A stretch of DNA of 64,000 bases from JABDIY01 sp963803875. Lineage in GTDB: Bacteria > Actinomycetota > Acidimicrobiia > Acidimicrobiales > SZUA-35. This document shows positions 52,625-62,143 of the stretch, piece after piece (positions within the stretch are counted from its first letter, which is position 1; every line of letters starts with the position of its first letter). The position numbers were made by a program, and so were the translations under genes. Under the pieces are notes generated by a model. It ran no database searches and was not told the DNA's origin. It worked only from the letters and a program-made list of their open reading frames with translations. The stretch is from contig CAWDOA010000016.1 of NCBI GenBank assembly GCA_963803875.1, forward strand, positions 186,001 through 250,000, in the 5' to 3' direction.

Positions 52625-54373
52625 CTAGTTGCTTTCGCTGCCGACTCCTTCGGTTTCGTATCTGGGCAGCATGTAGGCGAGGCGCAAGAGCCCGGACCCG
52701 ACAACGAAGAAGACGCCGACCCGCCAGAAGACCTCGACTTCGGAGAGGTCGATCGTCAGCAGTTTGCCGATGACGACGGTCAGCGTGAGGAGGCCGGTTG
52801 TTCTGATCGATGGTGTTCTCAGCGCAACACCGGCGGCTATCGCGACCGCGGCCATGGTGGCCCAAGCCAGGGAAATTGCTGCTTGTCCCTGGGACAGGTT
52901 CATGAGAACCGAGGCAACCCAGCCCAGTGCTCCGACCCATGCGGAGATTCCCAAGGCGGCCATGAGCTCTCGTTCGACCCGGTACAGGACAGCAGCGCCG
53001 GCCAGCAACAAGACCACGAGCAGATGGCCGAGTGCTTCTCCGAGCGTGGCCCCGCCGTTGACGACTCCATCGAGGATCCCGAAACCGGCGAGTGAAACAG
53101 CGGCGAAGGCAAGGAGTGCGGCGCCGACCTGGGTGGTTGGGTCGTCGAAGAACCGTCCGAGTACCAACGTGAGCGTGGCCTGAGTTGCCAGAGCGACAAC
53201 GAGAACGGGACCGTCGGCCATTGCTACACAGGAGACAGAAACCAGGGCGCTCGCTCCCAGGAAGTGGGCGAGTGAGACCGATCTCGGCAGGTAGCGCACA
53301 GCTGCGCCGAGGACGGCCAGGAACCCCAATGCCATCGCAAGCCCGATCGTTCCGGCCCCAAACCAGCTGGATTCCACGCCTCGGCTCAGCAGTGCGATGA
53401 CCGTTATCCACCCAAACCCGGGTACCAAGGCGACGGTCCAATGGTCGAACGACGCCAAGCCGTGGCCGCCTAAGCGATCGGCGACGGTTGGACCGAGCCA
53501 CATCATCGCGGCGATGAGAATCAACGGTCCAAGGCCGTCGTTCAACACGTCCGCACCTCGATCTACCGAAAGACCGGCGGCGGCTAGCAGCACGGCACCG
53601 GCTGCCATGACGCCGACGACACGCAGCAATGTTGATTTCCTGGCCCAACCGAGAGCGGCGGCTGCTACGGCTGTCGCAGCCGTCCACCATGCGATGAGGG
53701 TGATCGGTTCGATCTCGAAGAACCCGAACCCAGCCGGCACCGCCAACCCCGCGAGAAGTGCGATGATCGAAATTTCATCCAGCCGGGTGTACAACGCAAC
53801 GGCGAGGGACACCGTGATCGAGATGGCGATGAGAACTAGCGAGACATTCTCAGAGACGAGGTCGAGCCATTCGTGGGCTGCTGCGGCGCAGACGGGCAGG
53901 ACGACCGCTCCGCCGATCCCCGACGTTACGGCCCACGGTCGGAGTCTTGGTGCAAAGTAGACGGCCCCGCCGAGAAGGCTGAGCCCGCCGAGTGTGGCCG
54001 CTGCCAGCTGCAGGTTGGGCCCGATCCAACCCCGGCTGATCGATGTGCTCACAAGGAATATCGCCGCCAACGCAACCAGAGCAATCCCGGCCCACCTGAT
54101 CAGAACCTCCCAGTCTGGATTGATCGACGCCCGAGGCCGCGGGGTCGCCGGCAGCGGGGGAAGAGCTGGACCACCCGGCCCGCTGAGGCGGGTAGCCCCA
54201 ATCGGCGGCGGTGGGGGCATGGCGATCGGGCTGACGGATGGAGCCGAGGACTCCTCCAACTGTGCGAGGCGACGTTCGTATTCCTGTTGCTTCTCGGTCA
54301 CCTGGCGCTCGAGCGCGTCGAGTCGATCCACTAGCGCAGCGATCTGTTCCTCGGTGCTCGGTCCAGAACCCAT
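52625..54373 (-). CDS. DUF2339 family multi-pass membrane protein
   Basis: The 582-residue protein begins with a coiled coil (LDALERQVTEKQQEYERRL), a Pro-rich linker, then many hydrophobic segments (more than a dozen) with the DUF2339 pattern (IAISITVSLAVALYTRLDEI). The function of the family is unknown. No partner gene is evident. Confidence 0.8.
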   Translation of the reverse strand: MGSGPSTEEQIAALVDRLDALERQVTEKQQEYERRLAQLEESSAPSVSPIAMPPPPPIGATRLSGPGGPALPPLPATPRPRASINPDWEVLIRWAGIALVALAAIFLVSTSISRGWIGPNLQLAAATLGGLSLLGGAVYFAPRLRPWAVTSGIGGAVVLPVCAAAAHEWLDLVSENVSLVLIAISITVSLAVALYTRLDEISIIALLAGLAVPAGFGFFEIEPITLIAWWTAATAVAAAALGWARKSTLLRVVGVMAAGAVLLAAAGLSVDRGADVLNDGLGPLILIAAMMWLGPTVADRLGGHGLASFDHWTVALVPGFGWITVIALLSRGVESSWFGAGTIGLAMALGFLAVLGAAVRYLPRSVSLAHFLGASALVSVSCVAMADGPVLVVALATQATLTLVLGRFFDDPTTQVGAALLAFAAVSLAGFGILDGVVNGGATLGEALGHLLVVLLLAGAAVLYRVERELMAALGISAWVGALGWVASVLMNLSQGQAAISLAWATMAAVAIAAGVALRTPSIRTTGLLTLTVVIGKLLTIDLSEVEVFWRVGVFFVVGSGLLRLAYMLPRYETEGVGSESN

Positions 54374-54438
54374 GATCCATGGTCTCGCACGGCGAGATCG
54401 AGCAATAGGGCTACAAGCCTCTAGTCCCGTTGGGGCCT

Positions 54439-55359
54439 CTACCTGGGGGTGAGAGCCGTCCTTGCGTCCACAATCCGGCGTTCTGCAAGGTCGATGTAGG
54501 TGGCGTCGGTGTCGAAGCCGATGTACCGCCGTCCGGTCTCGACCGCGGCAACAGCGGTTGACCCGGCACCCATGAAAGGGTCGAGAACGACATCGCCTCG
54601 GTAGGTATAGAGCTCGATGAGCCTGCGGGGCAGCTCAACCGGGAACGGAGCGGGGTGCCCGACCCGCTTTGCCGACTCGGGGCGGATCTGCCACGTATCG
54701 AGCGTCCACGCCATGAACTCGTCGCGGCCGATCGTGGCTTCCCACGGGAGCCCGCGGGCCTTGCGTTCCTTCCAGTGAATCGCTCGATCGAATCGGCCCT
54801 TGCTGGCAACAAGAATTCTTTCGGTCACATCCCGGAGCGACGGGTTCGACGGTGACATCCACGAACCCCATGCGCAGTTCCCCGACGACCCGGCTGCCTT
54901 GATCCACACGACTTCGCCCCGTGGGAGGAAGCCAAGATTCTCCAGGATCACCCACACGTCCTTACTCAATGACCTGAACGGCTTCCGACCCAGGTTGGCA
55001 ACGTTCACCGCTATCCGCCCGCCCGGTTCGAGGGTGCGAAAACATTCGGCGAAAACATCGTTGAGCATTCCGAGGTACTCGAAATAGGACGCTGGGATAT
55101 GGCCGACGCCCATCTCCCGCTCGTACTCCTTGGCAGCGTGGTAGGGCGGTGAAGTTGTGATCAGAGCGACGCTTTTGTCCGCGATGTTCGACATGTCCCG
55201 GCTGTCGCCGAGGAAGAGCTGATCGGCCACGGCGCAGTCGACAACCTCGTCGTCGGTGCTCACCGCCGGCGCAACGAAGCGGGAGTAGAAGTCGGAGGCG
55301 TCGTGTCCCTCTCGCTTGGCGACGCCAAAACTCGAGGTCGAGGTGCGCTTCCGGGTCAC
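54439..55359 (-). CDS. Orphan site-specific DNA methyltransferase, beta class
   Basis: Catalytic motif TTSPPYH near residue 68 precedes the SAM motif VVLDPFMGAGSTAVAAVETG, the order of beta-class enzymes; SPPY is common in N4-cytosine forms, but adenine methylation is possible. 306 residues. No restriction endonuclease adjoins it, so it may regulate or protect rather than restrict. Confidence 0.88.
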   Translation of the reverse strand: MTRKRTSTSSFGVAKREGHDASDFYSRFVAPAVSTDDEVVDCAVADQLFLGDSRDMSNIADKSVALITTSPPYHAAKEYEREMGVGHIPASYFEYLGMLNDVFAECFRTLEPGGRIAVNVANLGRKPFRSLSKDVWVILENLGFLPRGEVVWIKAAGSSGNCAWGSWMSPSNPSLRDVTERILVASKGRFDRAIHWKERKARGLPWEATIGRDEFMAWTLDTWQIRPESAKRVGHPAPFPVELPRRLIELYTYRGDVVLDPFMGAGSTAVAAVETGRRYIGFDTDATYIDLAERRIVDARTALTPR

Positions 55360-55473
55360 GGCAGTTGACAGTAGTTTCTTGGGCCCCTGGGTCTGGCCAT
55401 GGTGCGGTGCGACCGCATCGGGCTGTAACGCAAAATGCGACCCGGTCCGGGGCCGGATCGCATCGCTGCTCAG

Positions 55474-55547
55474 CGCGCTCGTAGGGACTCGAACCCCAAA
55501 CCTTCTCGTCCGTAGCGAGATGCTCTATCCAATTGAGCTACGAGCGC
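55474..55547 (-). tRNA. tRNA-Arg (ACG)
   Basis: Read on the minus strand: acceptor GCGCTCG pairs with CGAGCGC, the anticodon loop CTACGGA gives ACG, and the T loop is TTCGAGT. A discriminator G at 55474 precedes the uncoded CCA. Confidence 0.96.
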
Positions 55548-55633
55548 TGGATGGAACAGTCTAGTTCGGACCCATCGGAGCCACACCATGGTTTTCGGCC
55601 GAACGCGAACCTCGCGGTTGCCGAGATCGTCCG

Positions 55634-56921
55634 CTAAGGAATGTCGTAGACCCTGACGTAATCGATCTCGTAGGTGGCCGGGAGCGCCCGACTGTCGAGA
55701 GGGCCGGGATTCCCGCCCAGCGCCAGATTGATCTTCAGCTCGGTCATCGCCTGATTGAACGGTGCCGGCCAACCCTGCAGGGTGTCGAGGTTTGCTTGAG
55801 CCACCACCGCTTCACCGTTCATGCGCCACGTCATCACCCCGTCGCTGCCGTAGTCGAATTGGAGTACATGCCAGTCGGCGGAGAAGTTCTGGTCACCGAA
55901 GCTCGCTTTGGAGGACTTGGCGGGGGAACCGAAGCTGTTCGCGTAGTGCAGTCCGAACACGGTTCGTTTCGGGTCGACGGCGGTCATGACTTCGAAGCCA
56001 TCCCATTCGCCGCCGGTTGGCCAGCCACCGCCAGCCCAACCCGACGCCCACAGTGCGGGCCACAGGCCGCCTTGGTTGGCATCGTCGTTGGGGGTGAGTT
56101 TCACTCGATAGACGATCCGTTGGCCGGGGGAGAAGGTGACGCCCTTGCTGCGCACCATGCCCGAGGTCACGTCTCTGGTGGGGCCGTAACGGGGAGGAGT
56201 TCGGGCAGGTTTCGGTTCTGGCCTCGGCCTTGAGGATGAGCGAGCCGTCCGACACCGTCACCTGTTGGGGTGTGTAGCACTGAAGGGTGTTGCCTCCATC
56301 ACCGTAGGTGGAGTGCTCCTTGTTCCACCGGGACGGCTCGAACGTGTCGAACTCGTCGCTCCACACCAACGTGGGACCAGCGGGAGCGGTCGTCGTGGGG
56401 AGGACGGTCGTTGTGGTCGTTGCCTGGGTTGTCGTCGTCGCCTGAGTGGTTGAAGGAGTGGTTGTCGTCGGCGCAGCCGTCGTCGTGGGCTGGGTGGTGG
56501 TGGGCTGGGTTGTCGTGGGCTGGGTGGTCGGAGCGGTGCTGGTCCCGCCACTGGTGGTTGTCGTGAGTAGCGAGGTGGTGGGATTGGTCGCAGACGTCAC
56601 CGGTGCGACGGTTGTCGGCAACGTCGTCGAGCTGGTCCTCGCAGTGGGTTCGGGCTCCGTAGTGATTGTGATCGGCTGCTCACCCGGCCCGCTCTCAGTG
56701 ACGTCGTTGACCCCGGAATCGCCAGACGAGCCTTCAACATCGGCATCCAGTTCGTCGTCGGTTTCGGGTTCGGGCACCTCGCTGTTCGGGGTCGGGTCCG
56801 AAAAGGGCAACGTCTCGGGTGCAGCGTTGTCGGTGTCACTCCTCGCCCACGGCGCGTTGCAGGCGGCGGTGACGAGTACGAGCGCGAGGAGTGCGAGGAT
56901 CAATCGAGGCCTGTGAACCAC
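55634..56921 (-). CDS. Secreted GH16-like glycoside hydrolase, split by a one-base frameshift
   Basis: A lipoprotein-type signal (ALLALVLVTAACNAP) and a long Thr/Pro linker precede a GH16-like domain (WSDEFDTFEPSRWNKE). The first frame ends its good sequence at EARTETC. The second continues from RTPPRYGPTRDVTSGMVR to YEIDYVRVYDIP. Removing one C in the CCC run near 56204 rejoins them to about 428 residues. The catalytic EWDGFE block (GGEWDGFEV) is intact, so the domain probably cuts beta-glucans. The linker DNA is itself a run of short repeats. Confidence 0.85.
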
Positions 56922-56998
56922 ACGTCAGCCATCGGCCTTTTGGCCTATCGGGCTGAAGCATTTGGATCAGATTGCCCTATGTGCCCGGAGTGTTCGTC

Positions 56999-57565
56999 TC
57001 AGAGGACTGCGCCGTCGACGATCTCGCATGTGACTCCTGTGGTGCCGTCGACCAGGTCGAACGCTATTGCCTCGCCCACTGCCTTCTGACCGGCTGACAG
57101 GTTCTGGAACACTGCTGCGCCAGAGCCGACGACGACATCGTCACTGAGGAAGTTGATCTCGACGGAGATGAAACCCTTCTCTTCTTCGAAGGGATTGGTG
57201 AACTCGACCACGGCTTTGCCCCACCCGAGTTGAGTGACCCCACACTCGGTGATCGTTGCGTTGTCCTGTACGAGTTCTTCGTTTCTCGCCAACTCATCAA
57301 CCCGCACTTCCATGTTGTTGCCGACCGCAGCGACCAGCGCCAGACAACCCCCGAGGCCAACCACCATCAGCACCAGAACAACCTTCAGCACCGTTCCCAT
57401 TCCGCCCTTCTTGGGTGCCTCCGGAACCATGAATTGGGGGGCTGCCTGGGGCGGTTGGGGTCCGCTGGCCCGGGTCTTGTCGGTCCAGTTCACGCCGTCC
57501 CAGTACCGCTCGATGCCGGGCATCGTGGGGTCGGGGTACCAGTTTGGGGCGATCTCTACGGCCAC
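56999..57565 (-). CDS. DUF2510 domain membrane protein
   Basis: From GTG 57565, the N-terminus has the DUF2510 motif NWYPDPTMPGIERYWDGVNW. It is followed by a Pro-rich spacer, one helix (VLKVVLVLMVVGLGGCLALV) and an outer domain with DUF4352-like features (two conserved cysteines). 188 residues. It likely senses or binds an outer ligand; no experimental function. Confidence 0.8.
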   Translation of the reverse strand: MAVEIAPNWYPDPTMPGIERYWDGVNWTDKTRASGPQPPQAAPQFMVPEAPKKGGMGTVLKVVLVLMVVGLGGCLALVAAVGNNMEVRVDELARNEELVQDNATITECGVTQLGWGKAVVEFTNPFEEEKGFISVEINFLSDDVVVGSGAAVFQNLSAGQKAVGEAIAFDLVDGTTGVTCEIVDGAVL

Positions 57566-57756
57566 GTCAATCGACGGTACCGCCTCGGCTCGGCTCGGTT
57601 GGAGACCCTGGAGTGATCGGACATGACGTCGGTCCCTGGCCAACAATCTGGCATCTCGCAACTCTCCGCCGATATTGTTTTGCGGCCGTGGTGAGGGTCC
57701 GACTGGGCTGCTTCCTGACGCTTCTTCCTGGCTGGAGGCTGAGGTGAACGCCATGA

Positions 57757-57780
57757 AGCCCCGACCCAAAGGTCGGGGCT
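57757..57780 (-). terminator. Intrinsic-terminator-like hairpin after tRNA-Ser
   Basis: AGCCCCGACC and GGTCGGGGCT form a perfect 10-bp stem with loop CAAA. It lies just past the 3' end of tRNA-Ser on the minus strand and upstream of the DUF2510 gene. There is no strong U-tract. Confidence 0.65.
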
Positions 57781-57795
57781 CCACATTGACAAGAG

Positions 57796-57884
57796 CGGAG
57801 AGGGAGGGATTTGAACCCTCGGATCCCTTGCGGGATCACCTCCTTAGCAGGGAGGCACAATCGGCCTGACTCTGTCACCTCTCC
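57796..57884 (-). tRNA. tRNA-Ser (GCT)
   Basis: Minus-strand GGAGAGG pairs with CCTCTCC; the anticodon loop CTGCTAA gives GCT; a long variable arm (ATCCCGCAAGGGAT) and T loop TTCAAAT follow. CCA is not encoded. Confidence 0.96.
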
Positions 57885-57979
57885 ACGCCGTTGTTACCCG
57901 GCAGGGGATCGAGTGTAACTGCTGTATCAGGAACCGTCGAAGGAATCTGGGCCTTGGTTGGCGCTCTCGGAGTCGGCAA

Positions 57980-58081
57980 ATTCCGTTCGGGACCCACATC
58001 TGATCAACATTCCGTTCGGGAACTACAACCGGTGTGGTTGAGGAACGGTTTTTGGGGGGAATGTGGTTGCCGAAACGGAAT
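57980..58081. promoter_or_regulatory. Three copies of an ATTCCGTT word ahead of the CitE-like gene
   Basis: ATTCCGTTCGGGA occurs at 57980-57992 and 58009-58021, 29 bases apart, and a related inverted copy CCGAAACGGAAT lies at 58070-58081. The rest of the 57885-58246 gap holds no clear gene besides the small frame at 58137. The arrangement looks like a regulator-binding site. Confidence 0.45.
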
Positions 58082-58136
58082 ATGTGCGACGAGTGGTTGC
58101 AGTGACCAAGCGGCAACAATTCGATAGGGTCGCCAC

Positions 58137-58262
58137 ATGGCTGGCTTCGAGGGACTCGAACAGTCCCGGTACGACGACGACAACCGGCTTGAGGCTGTCG
58201 ATGAATTTCGCATGATCCGGGCGGTGCTGACCGGCACCCGAGGTCCGTGCGGTATCGCATAG
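58137..58262 (+). CDS. Possible 41-residue small protein
   Basis: ATG 58137 to TAG 58262 encodes a charged, acidic peptide (YDDDNRLEAVDEFRM). It overlaps the GTG of the CitE-like gene by 16 bases. It has no recognised family; it may be a leader or chance frame. Confidence 0.3.
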   Translation: MAGFEGLEQSRYDDDNRLEAVDEFRMIRAVLTGTRGPCGIA

Positions 58263-59139
58263 GGGAGCGATCGGTGGTCGGGCAGTCTTCAGCTTCACAG
58301 TTTCGACCGCTGCGCAGCTGGGTCCTAGTTCGGCGGGGCGCACCGACTACGTCGCCGGGTTCGTTGCCTGCGGTGCCGATGCGGGGATTCTCGACCTTGA
58401 CGACGCCACGCCCGAACATCAGAAGGCCAATCATCGAGCAGCCCGTGTCGATGCCGCCGATGGCCTTTCGGCTGGTGATCTGCGCCTTTTCATCCGAACC
58501 AATGGCCTGCGGACCGCTCATTTCGAAGCCGATGTCGAGGCGGCCGCTCGGGTGGGCGTCGATGGCATCGTGGTTCCGATGTTGACCAGTGGGGAGGATG
58601 TCCAGCGAGTCCGGGAAGCGATGAACAGATCAGGCATGGTCGCCTCTGCGCTGGTGGGTGGAATCGACACACCCGGCGCAGTTCTCGACGCACGACAAAT
58701 CTGTTCAGCCGGACTCGATTTCGCCTATTTCGGTGCTGAAAGCTTCGTCAGCGACCTTGGAGGAGTCCGAACGCCCAACAACCATGAGGTTGCGGTTGCT
58801 CGGTCGATCGTCACGATGGCGGCGGCTGCGGCCGGAATTGGAGCGGTTGACCAGATGGTCACCGACGTCAATGATTCCGCTCGATTCAGCAGGGAGGCAC
58901 TCGAGGCCAGGAGTATGGGGTTCGGCGGCAAACTGTGCCTTCACCCGTCACGAGTAACCTTGGCCAATGCGGTGTTCGACCCCACTGAGGAGGCGGCTTC
59001 TCTGGCCCGGGGCGTCGATGCGTCGGCTGATGCTCACCGACCGGGTGGTACCGCCGCACTGCCCGGCGACCAGATGAGCGACGTCCCTGAAGCATCGCGG
59101 GTCCGCCGCATGTGGGCCTTACTTGGAGGCAGGAGATGA
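58247..59139 (+). CDS. CitE/HpcH-family lyase, split by a one-base frameshift
   Basis: The first frame gives FRPLRSWVLV, the usual start of this TIM-barrel family. The continuation GRTDYVAGFVACGADAGILD, then LDDATPEHQKANHRAARV and GVDGIVVPMLTSGEDV, is in another frame. Adding one C near 58331 yields LRSWVLVPAGRTDYVAG and a chain of about 297 residues. Acidic metal ligands and LCLHPSRV remain. The family cleaves malyl-, citramalyl- or related CoA esters. The CoA transferase follows 55 bases later. Confidence 0.8.
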
Positions 59140-59194
59140 TGGCTCTGCGGCCACCTTTCGAACTGGATTCCCTTGCGTCGTCGGAGAACCTCCC

Positions 59195-60343
59195 ATGACC
59201 GCTCCGCTCACGGGTGTACTGGTGGTTGCTCTCGAGTCTGCAGTGTCGGCTCCATTCGCCACGCGCCAGCTTGCCGATCTCGGCGCCGAGGTGTTGAAGG
59301 TAGAGGTTCCTGGGCAGGGCGACTTCGCTCGCCACTACGACTCCTCGATGGGTGGGTCGTCGGCCTTCTTCGTGTGGGCCAACCGGGCCAAGCAGAGCAT
59401 TGAACTCAATCTCAAAGACCCCGCCGACCGGCTGGTCTTCGACGAGCTCGTGGCCGGTGCCGACGTGTTCATCCAGAATCTGTCGCCGGCCGCAGCCGGA
59501 CGCCTGGGAGTGCAGGCCGATCAACTCCGGGAGAACCGACCCGATCTGATCGCGTGTGACATCTCCGGCTACGGGGTGGGCGGCCCACGAACCGACGACA
59601 AGGCCTACGATCTCGCCATTCAGGCCGAGGGGGGAGCGATCGCGCTCACCGGAACACCCGAACAACCGTGCAAGGTCGGCTTCTCCATCGCCGATATTGC
59701 ATCCGGGATGTATGCCTTCTCTTCGATCCTGGCGGCGCTGTACAGGCGTATGGCCACTGGCGAGGGCGCCTCGATCGAGGTGTCGATGTTGGAGAGCCTG
59801 GCAGAGTGGACCGCAGCGCCGACTTACAACTCGGTTGGCATCGGTCGATCCGTCGCCCGGTCCGGGCACCGCCACAGCATGATCGCCCCCTATGGCATGT
59901 ACGAGCTCGACGACGGCAGCACGGTATTGATCGGCGTCCAGGCCAACCGAGAATTCGTAGCTCTCGCCGAAGGGGTACTCCTCGATCCGACGTTACCGGA
60001 TGACCCACGTTTCGCCGAGAACGCCGATCGGGTCGACAACATCGAAGTTCTGGAGGAAATCATTCGGGCCGTCTTCGCAGCCACCCCGGCAGAGGAAATC
60101 TTGTCCCGTTTGGCTGAGAGCCGGATAACCCACAGCCGGGTGCGGGATCCGCTATCGCTATGGGATCACGAACAACTCCGGGCCCGCGACCGGTTCATGA
60201 CAGTGACGACGCCAACCGGATCAACCGAGACCTATCGACCGCCGTTCAACATGAACGGCCTTCCGCTGCCCGAGGCCGCCGTCCCCGCGCTGGGAGTCGA
60301 CACCGCCGGTCTCGCCGAAAGACTCAGGAAACGCGGCCGGTAA
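59195..60343 (+). CDS. Class III CoA-transferase (CaiB/BaiF)
   Basis: A 382-residue enzyme with the family N-terminus (GVLVVALESAVSAPFATRQL and ADLGAEVLKVEVPGQGDFAR), the catalytic Asp in ADLIACD-like DLIACDISGYG and KAYDLAIQAEGG. It moves CoA between carboxylates. ATG 59195 is preferred. Together with the CitE-like lyase it may process a mesaconyl- or citramalyl-type CoA ester, as in known lyase/CoA-transferase pairs; this is inference. Confidence 0.88.
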   Translation: MTAPLTGVLVVALESAVSAPFATRQLADLGAEVLKVEVPGQGDFARHYDSSMGGSSAFFVWANRAKQSIELNLKDPADRLVFDELVAGADVFIQNLSPAAAGRLGVQADQLRENRPDLIACDISGYGVGGPRTDDKAYDLAIQAEGGAIALTGTPEQPCKVGFSIADIASGMYAFSSILAALYRRMATGEGASIEVSMLESLAEWTAAPTYNSVGIGRSVARSGHRHSMIAPYGMYELDDGSTVLIGVQANREFVALAEGVLLDPTLPDDPRFAENADRVDNIEVLEEIIRAVFAATPAEEILSRLAESRITHSRVRDPLSLWDHEQLRARDRFMTVTTPTGSTETYRPPFNMNGLPLPEAAVPALGVDTAGLAERLRKRGR

Positions 60344-60752
60344 GCGCTCAATTTTCAGCTGGCGGCGACAAATAGCGTCGCCCACGGCTGACAATTCGAT
60401 CGATTGTCGCCCCCCGCTGATAATTGGGACGATGGCGAAGCTGCCGCCCGTTGACACGCAGCTGGGCGTGTAGTGGCAATTGCCCTTTGTTGGGCCCACG
60501 TCTCCCTGAGCCATGCTCTGTGGGTGCGGCAAGTGCTATTAGATAGTTGACCTGATGCGGGGCTGGTGCCCCGACCGACTCGAGCCCCAGGGCTGAGCGC
60601 TGGCCTCCTCTCCACTGAGGAACATCGAGGCGATGATGGTGGATACGAGTGGCACGAGACACCGATCTGAAGCCACTTGCGAGTAAGAACTGGGCACCGT
60701 CACCTGGGCGGTCCGCTCTACATGGCATTGACGCCGAGCGGTAGATTTGGGC
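60344..60752. other. Gene-free region with stacked hairpins, possible IS-end remnant
   Basis: Hairpins lie just past the CoA-transferase stop: GGCGAC/GTCGCC (60364-60369 and 60377-60382) inside TCAGC/GCTGA, then GACAAT/ATTGTC (60390-60395 and 60403-60408). TCAGCTGGCGGCGACAA (60355-60371) also pairs with 60405-60421 at 15 of 17 bases. GCTGACAATT and GCTGATAATT recur. They may terminate transcription or be a decayed insertion-sequence end. No gene is convincing in the rest. Confidence 0.5.
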
Positions 60753-61184
60753 ATGGGCAGCGACTCCCGGCGCCGACGTTTGGCTCGCCGATTCGCCACG
60801 CTCGTACTGCTTGGCGCCCTGTTCTCACCAGTTATCCGGGACCGTGACAGCCTGCCTCTGTCTACCTACCCGATGTATGCCAGCACGCGGTCCAACGTTG
60901 TCAGCTTCGTCACCGTCAAGGGTTTCAGATCCAATGGTGAACCCGAAGAACTGTCGATGTTCACAATCGCTCGCACCCGTGACCCGCTGATCGCCGAGTC
61001 GTTTCTGGCGGATGCGGTTCGTCGAGGCGATTCCGACCAGTTGTGCACCGATGTTGCGGCGAGAGTCGACGATCAGGTGCAACAGATTGTGGTCGCCACC
61101 GAACGTTTCAACGTTGCCGAACGGTCCTCCGGCGATCCACCGTTCGAGCGCACTGTTCATGCGACATGCACGGTGCCGCCATGA
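60753..61184 (+). CDS. Membrane-anchored protein upstream of HTTM gene
   Basis: A 143-residue protein with an N-terminal anchor (RFATLVLLGALFSPVI) and an outer domain containing TYPMYASTRSNVVSF. This sequence recalls proteins paired with HTTM genes. ATG 60753 is preferred to TTG 60747. Its stop overlaps the next start (ATGA). The function is unknown. Confidence 0.7.
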   Translation: MGSDSRRRRLARRFATLVLLGALFSPVIRDRDSLPLSTYPMYASTRSNVVSFVTVKGFRSNGEPEELSMFTIARTRDPLIAESFLADAVRRGDSDQLCTDVAARVDDQVQQIVVATERFNVAERSSGDPPFERTVHATCTVPP

Positions 61185-62143
61185 CCGGACCGATGGCAAG
61201 GACAGAGTTGCGACCGTCGGTGCTCGAGCGGGTGGACGGCTGGTTGCACGATCCCGCTCCGGCGAGCAGGCTGGCCAGCCTTCGAATTCTGATCACCGGT
61301 TTCGTCCTGGTGTATCTGATTGCCAACGTCCCGGAGTTCTCCCGTTTGGCCAGCCGTCCTGCCGGCGAATTCGAACCGGTCGGAGTGATTACCCTGCTGG
61401 ATCAGCCGCTGGGCACTCGGGTTTGGCTGCTCTTCGGTGCGTCGATAGTGGCCGGGTCGGCTGCTCTGATCGGCCTCGCCTACCGGTTCACCGGTCCGCT
61501 GTTCGCCGGGCTGGTTCTGGTGTGGGCCAGCTACCACAGCTCGTGGGGCCAGATGTTGCACTTCGAACATCTCTTCACCCTGCATCTGCTGATCCTTGCC
61601 GTCGCGCCCGCTGCCGATGCGTGGTCGGTCCAGCCGACAGATGGCTCTAAGCGCTCGGCTCGCTACGGCTGGCCCATCCGTCTGCTGGCGATCACAACTG
61701 TCGTCACTTACTTCATCGCCGGGATCGCCAAACTTCGGATCGGCGGTATCGATTGGGTCGATGGATCCACACTCAGCAATCACATCGGGTACTCGGCGAC
61801 CAGGATGGAAGTGCTGGGCGGCTTCGTGCCTCCCGTTGCGCCGTTGGTGATCGGCAAAGACTGGCTCATGGGGCCGATGGCCTTTGGCGGCCTGTTGATC
61901 GAACTCGTTGCTCCGCTCGCTCTGCTGGGTGGCAGGTGGCGGCGCTGGTGGGTGGTAGGGGTGCTGACCTTCCACCTGGGGACCGCGGCCACCATGATGG
62001 TGTGGTTCCCCTACCAGGGACTGGGTTTCGCTCTGCTCCCGCTCTACCGGGCCGAACGTGTGGTCGGACCGATCCTGGACAACGTGCTCACCCGCTGGCC
62101 GGTGCGAGGCCTCTGGTTGCCGCCGCGTCCTCGTCGTGGATGA
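61181..62143 (+). CDS. HTTM domain membrane protein
   Basis: A 320-residue multi-helix protein with HTTM features: RLASLRILITGFVLVYLI, HFEHLFTLHLLILAVAP and VVTYFIAGIAKLRIGGIDW. HTTM is the membrane module related to vitamin K gamma-carboxylase. ATG 61181 overlaps the upstream stop. The last 56 bases overlap the convergent MFS gene. Confidence 0.82.
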   Translation: MTGPMARTELRPSVLERVDGWLHDPAPASRLASLRILITGFVLVYLIANVPEFSRLASRPAGEFEPVGVITLLDQPLGTRVWLLFGASIVAGSAALIGLAYRFTGPLFAGLVLVWASYHSSWGQMLHFEHLFTLHLLILAVAPAADAWSVQPTDGSKRSARYGWPIRLLAITTVVTYFIAGIAKLRIGGIDWVDGSTLSNHIGYSATRMEVLGGFVPPVAPLVIGKDWLMGPMAFGGLLIELVAPLALLGGRWRRWWVVGVLTFHLGTAATMMVWFPYQGLGFALLPLYRAERVVGPILDNVLTRWPVRGLWLPPRPRRG

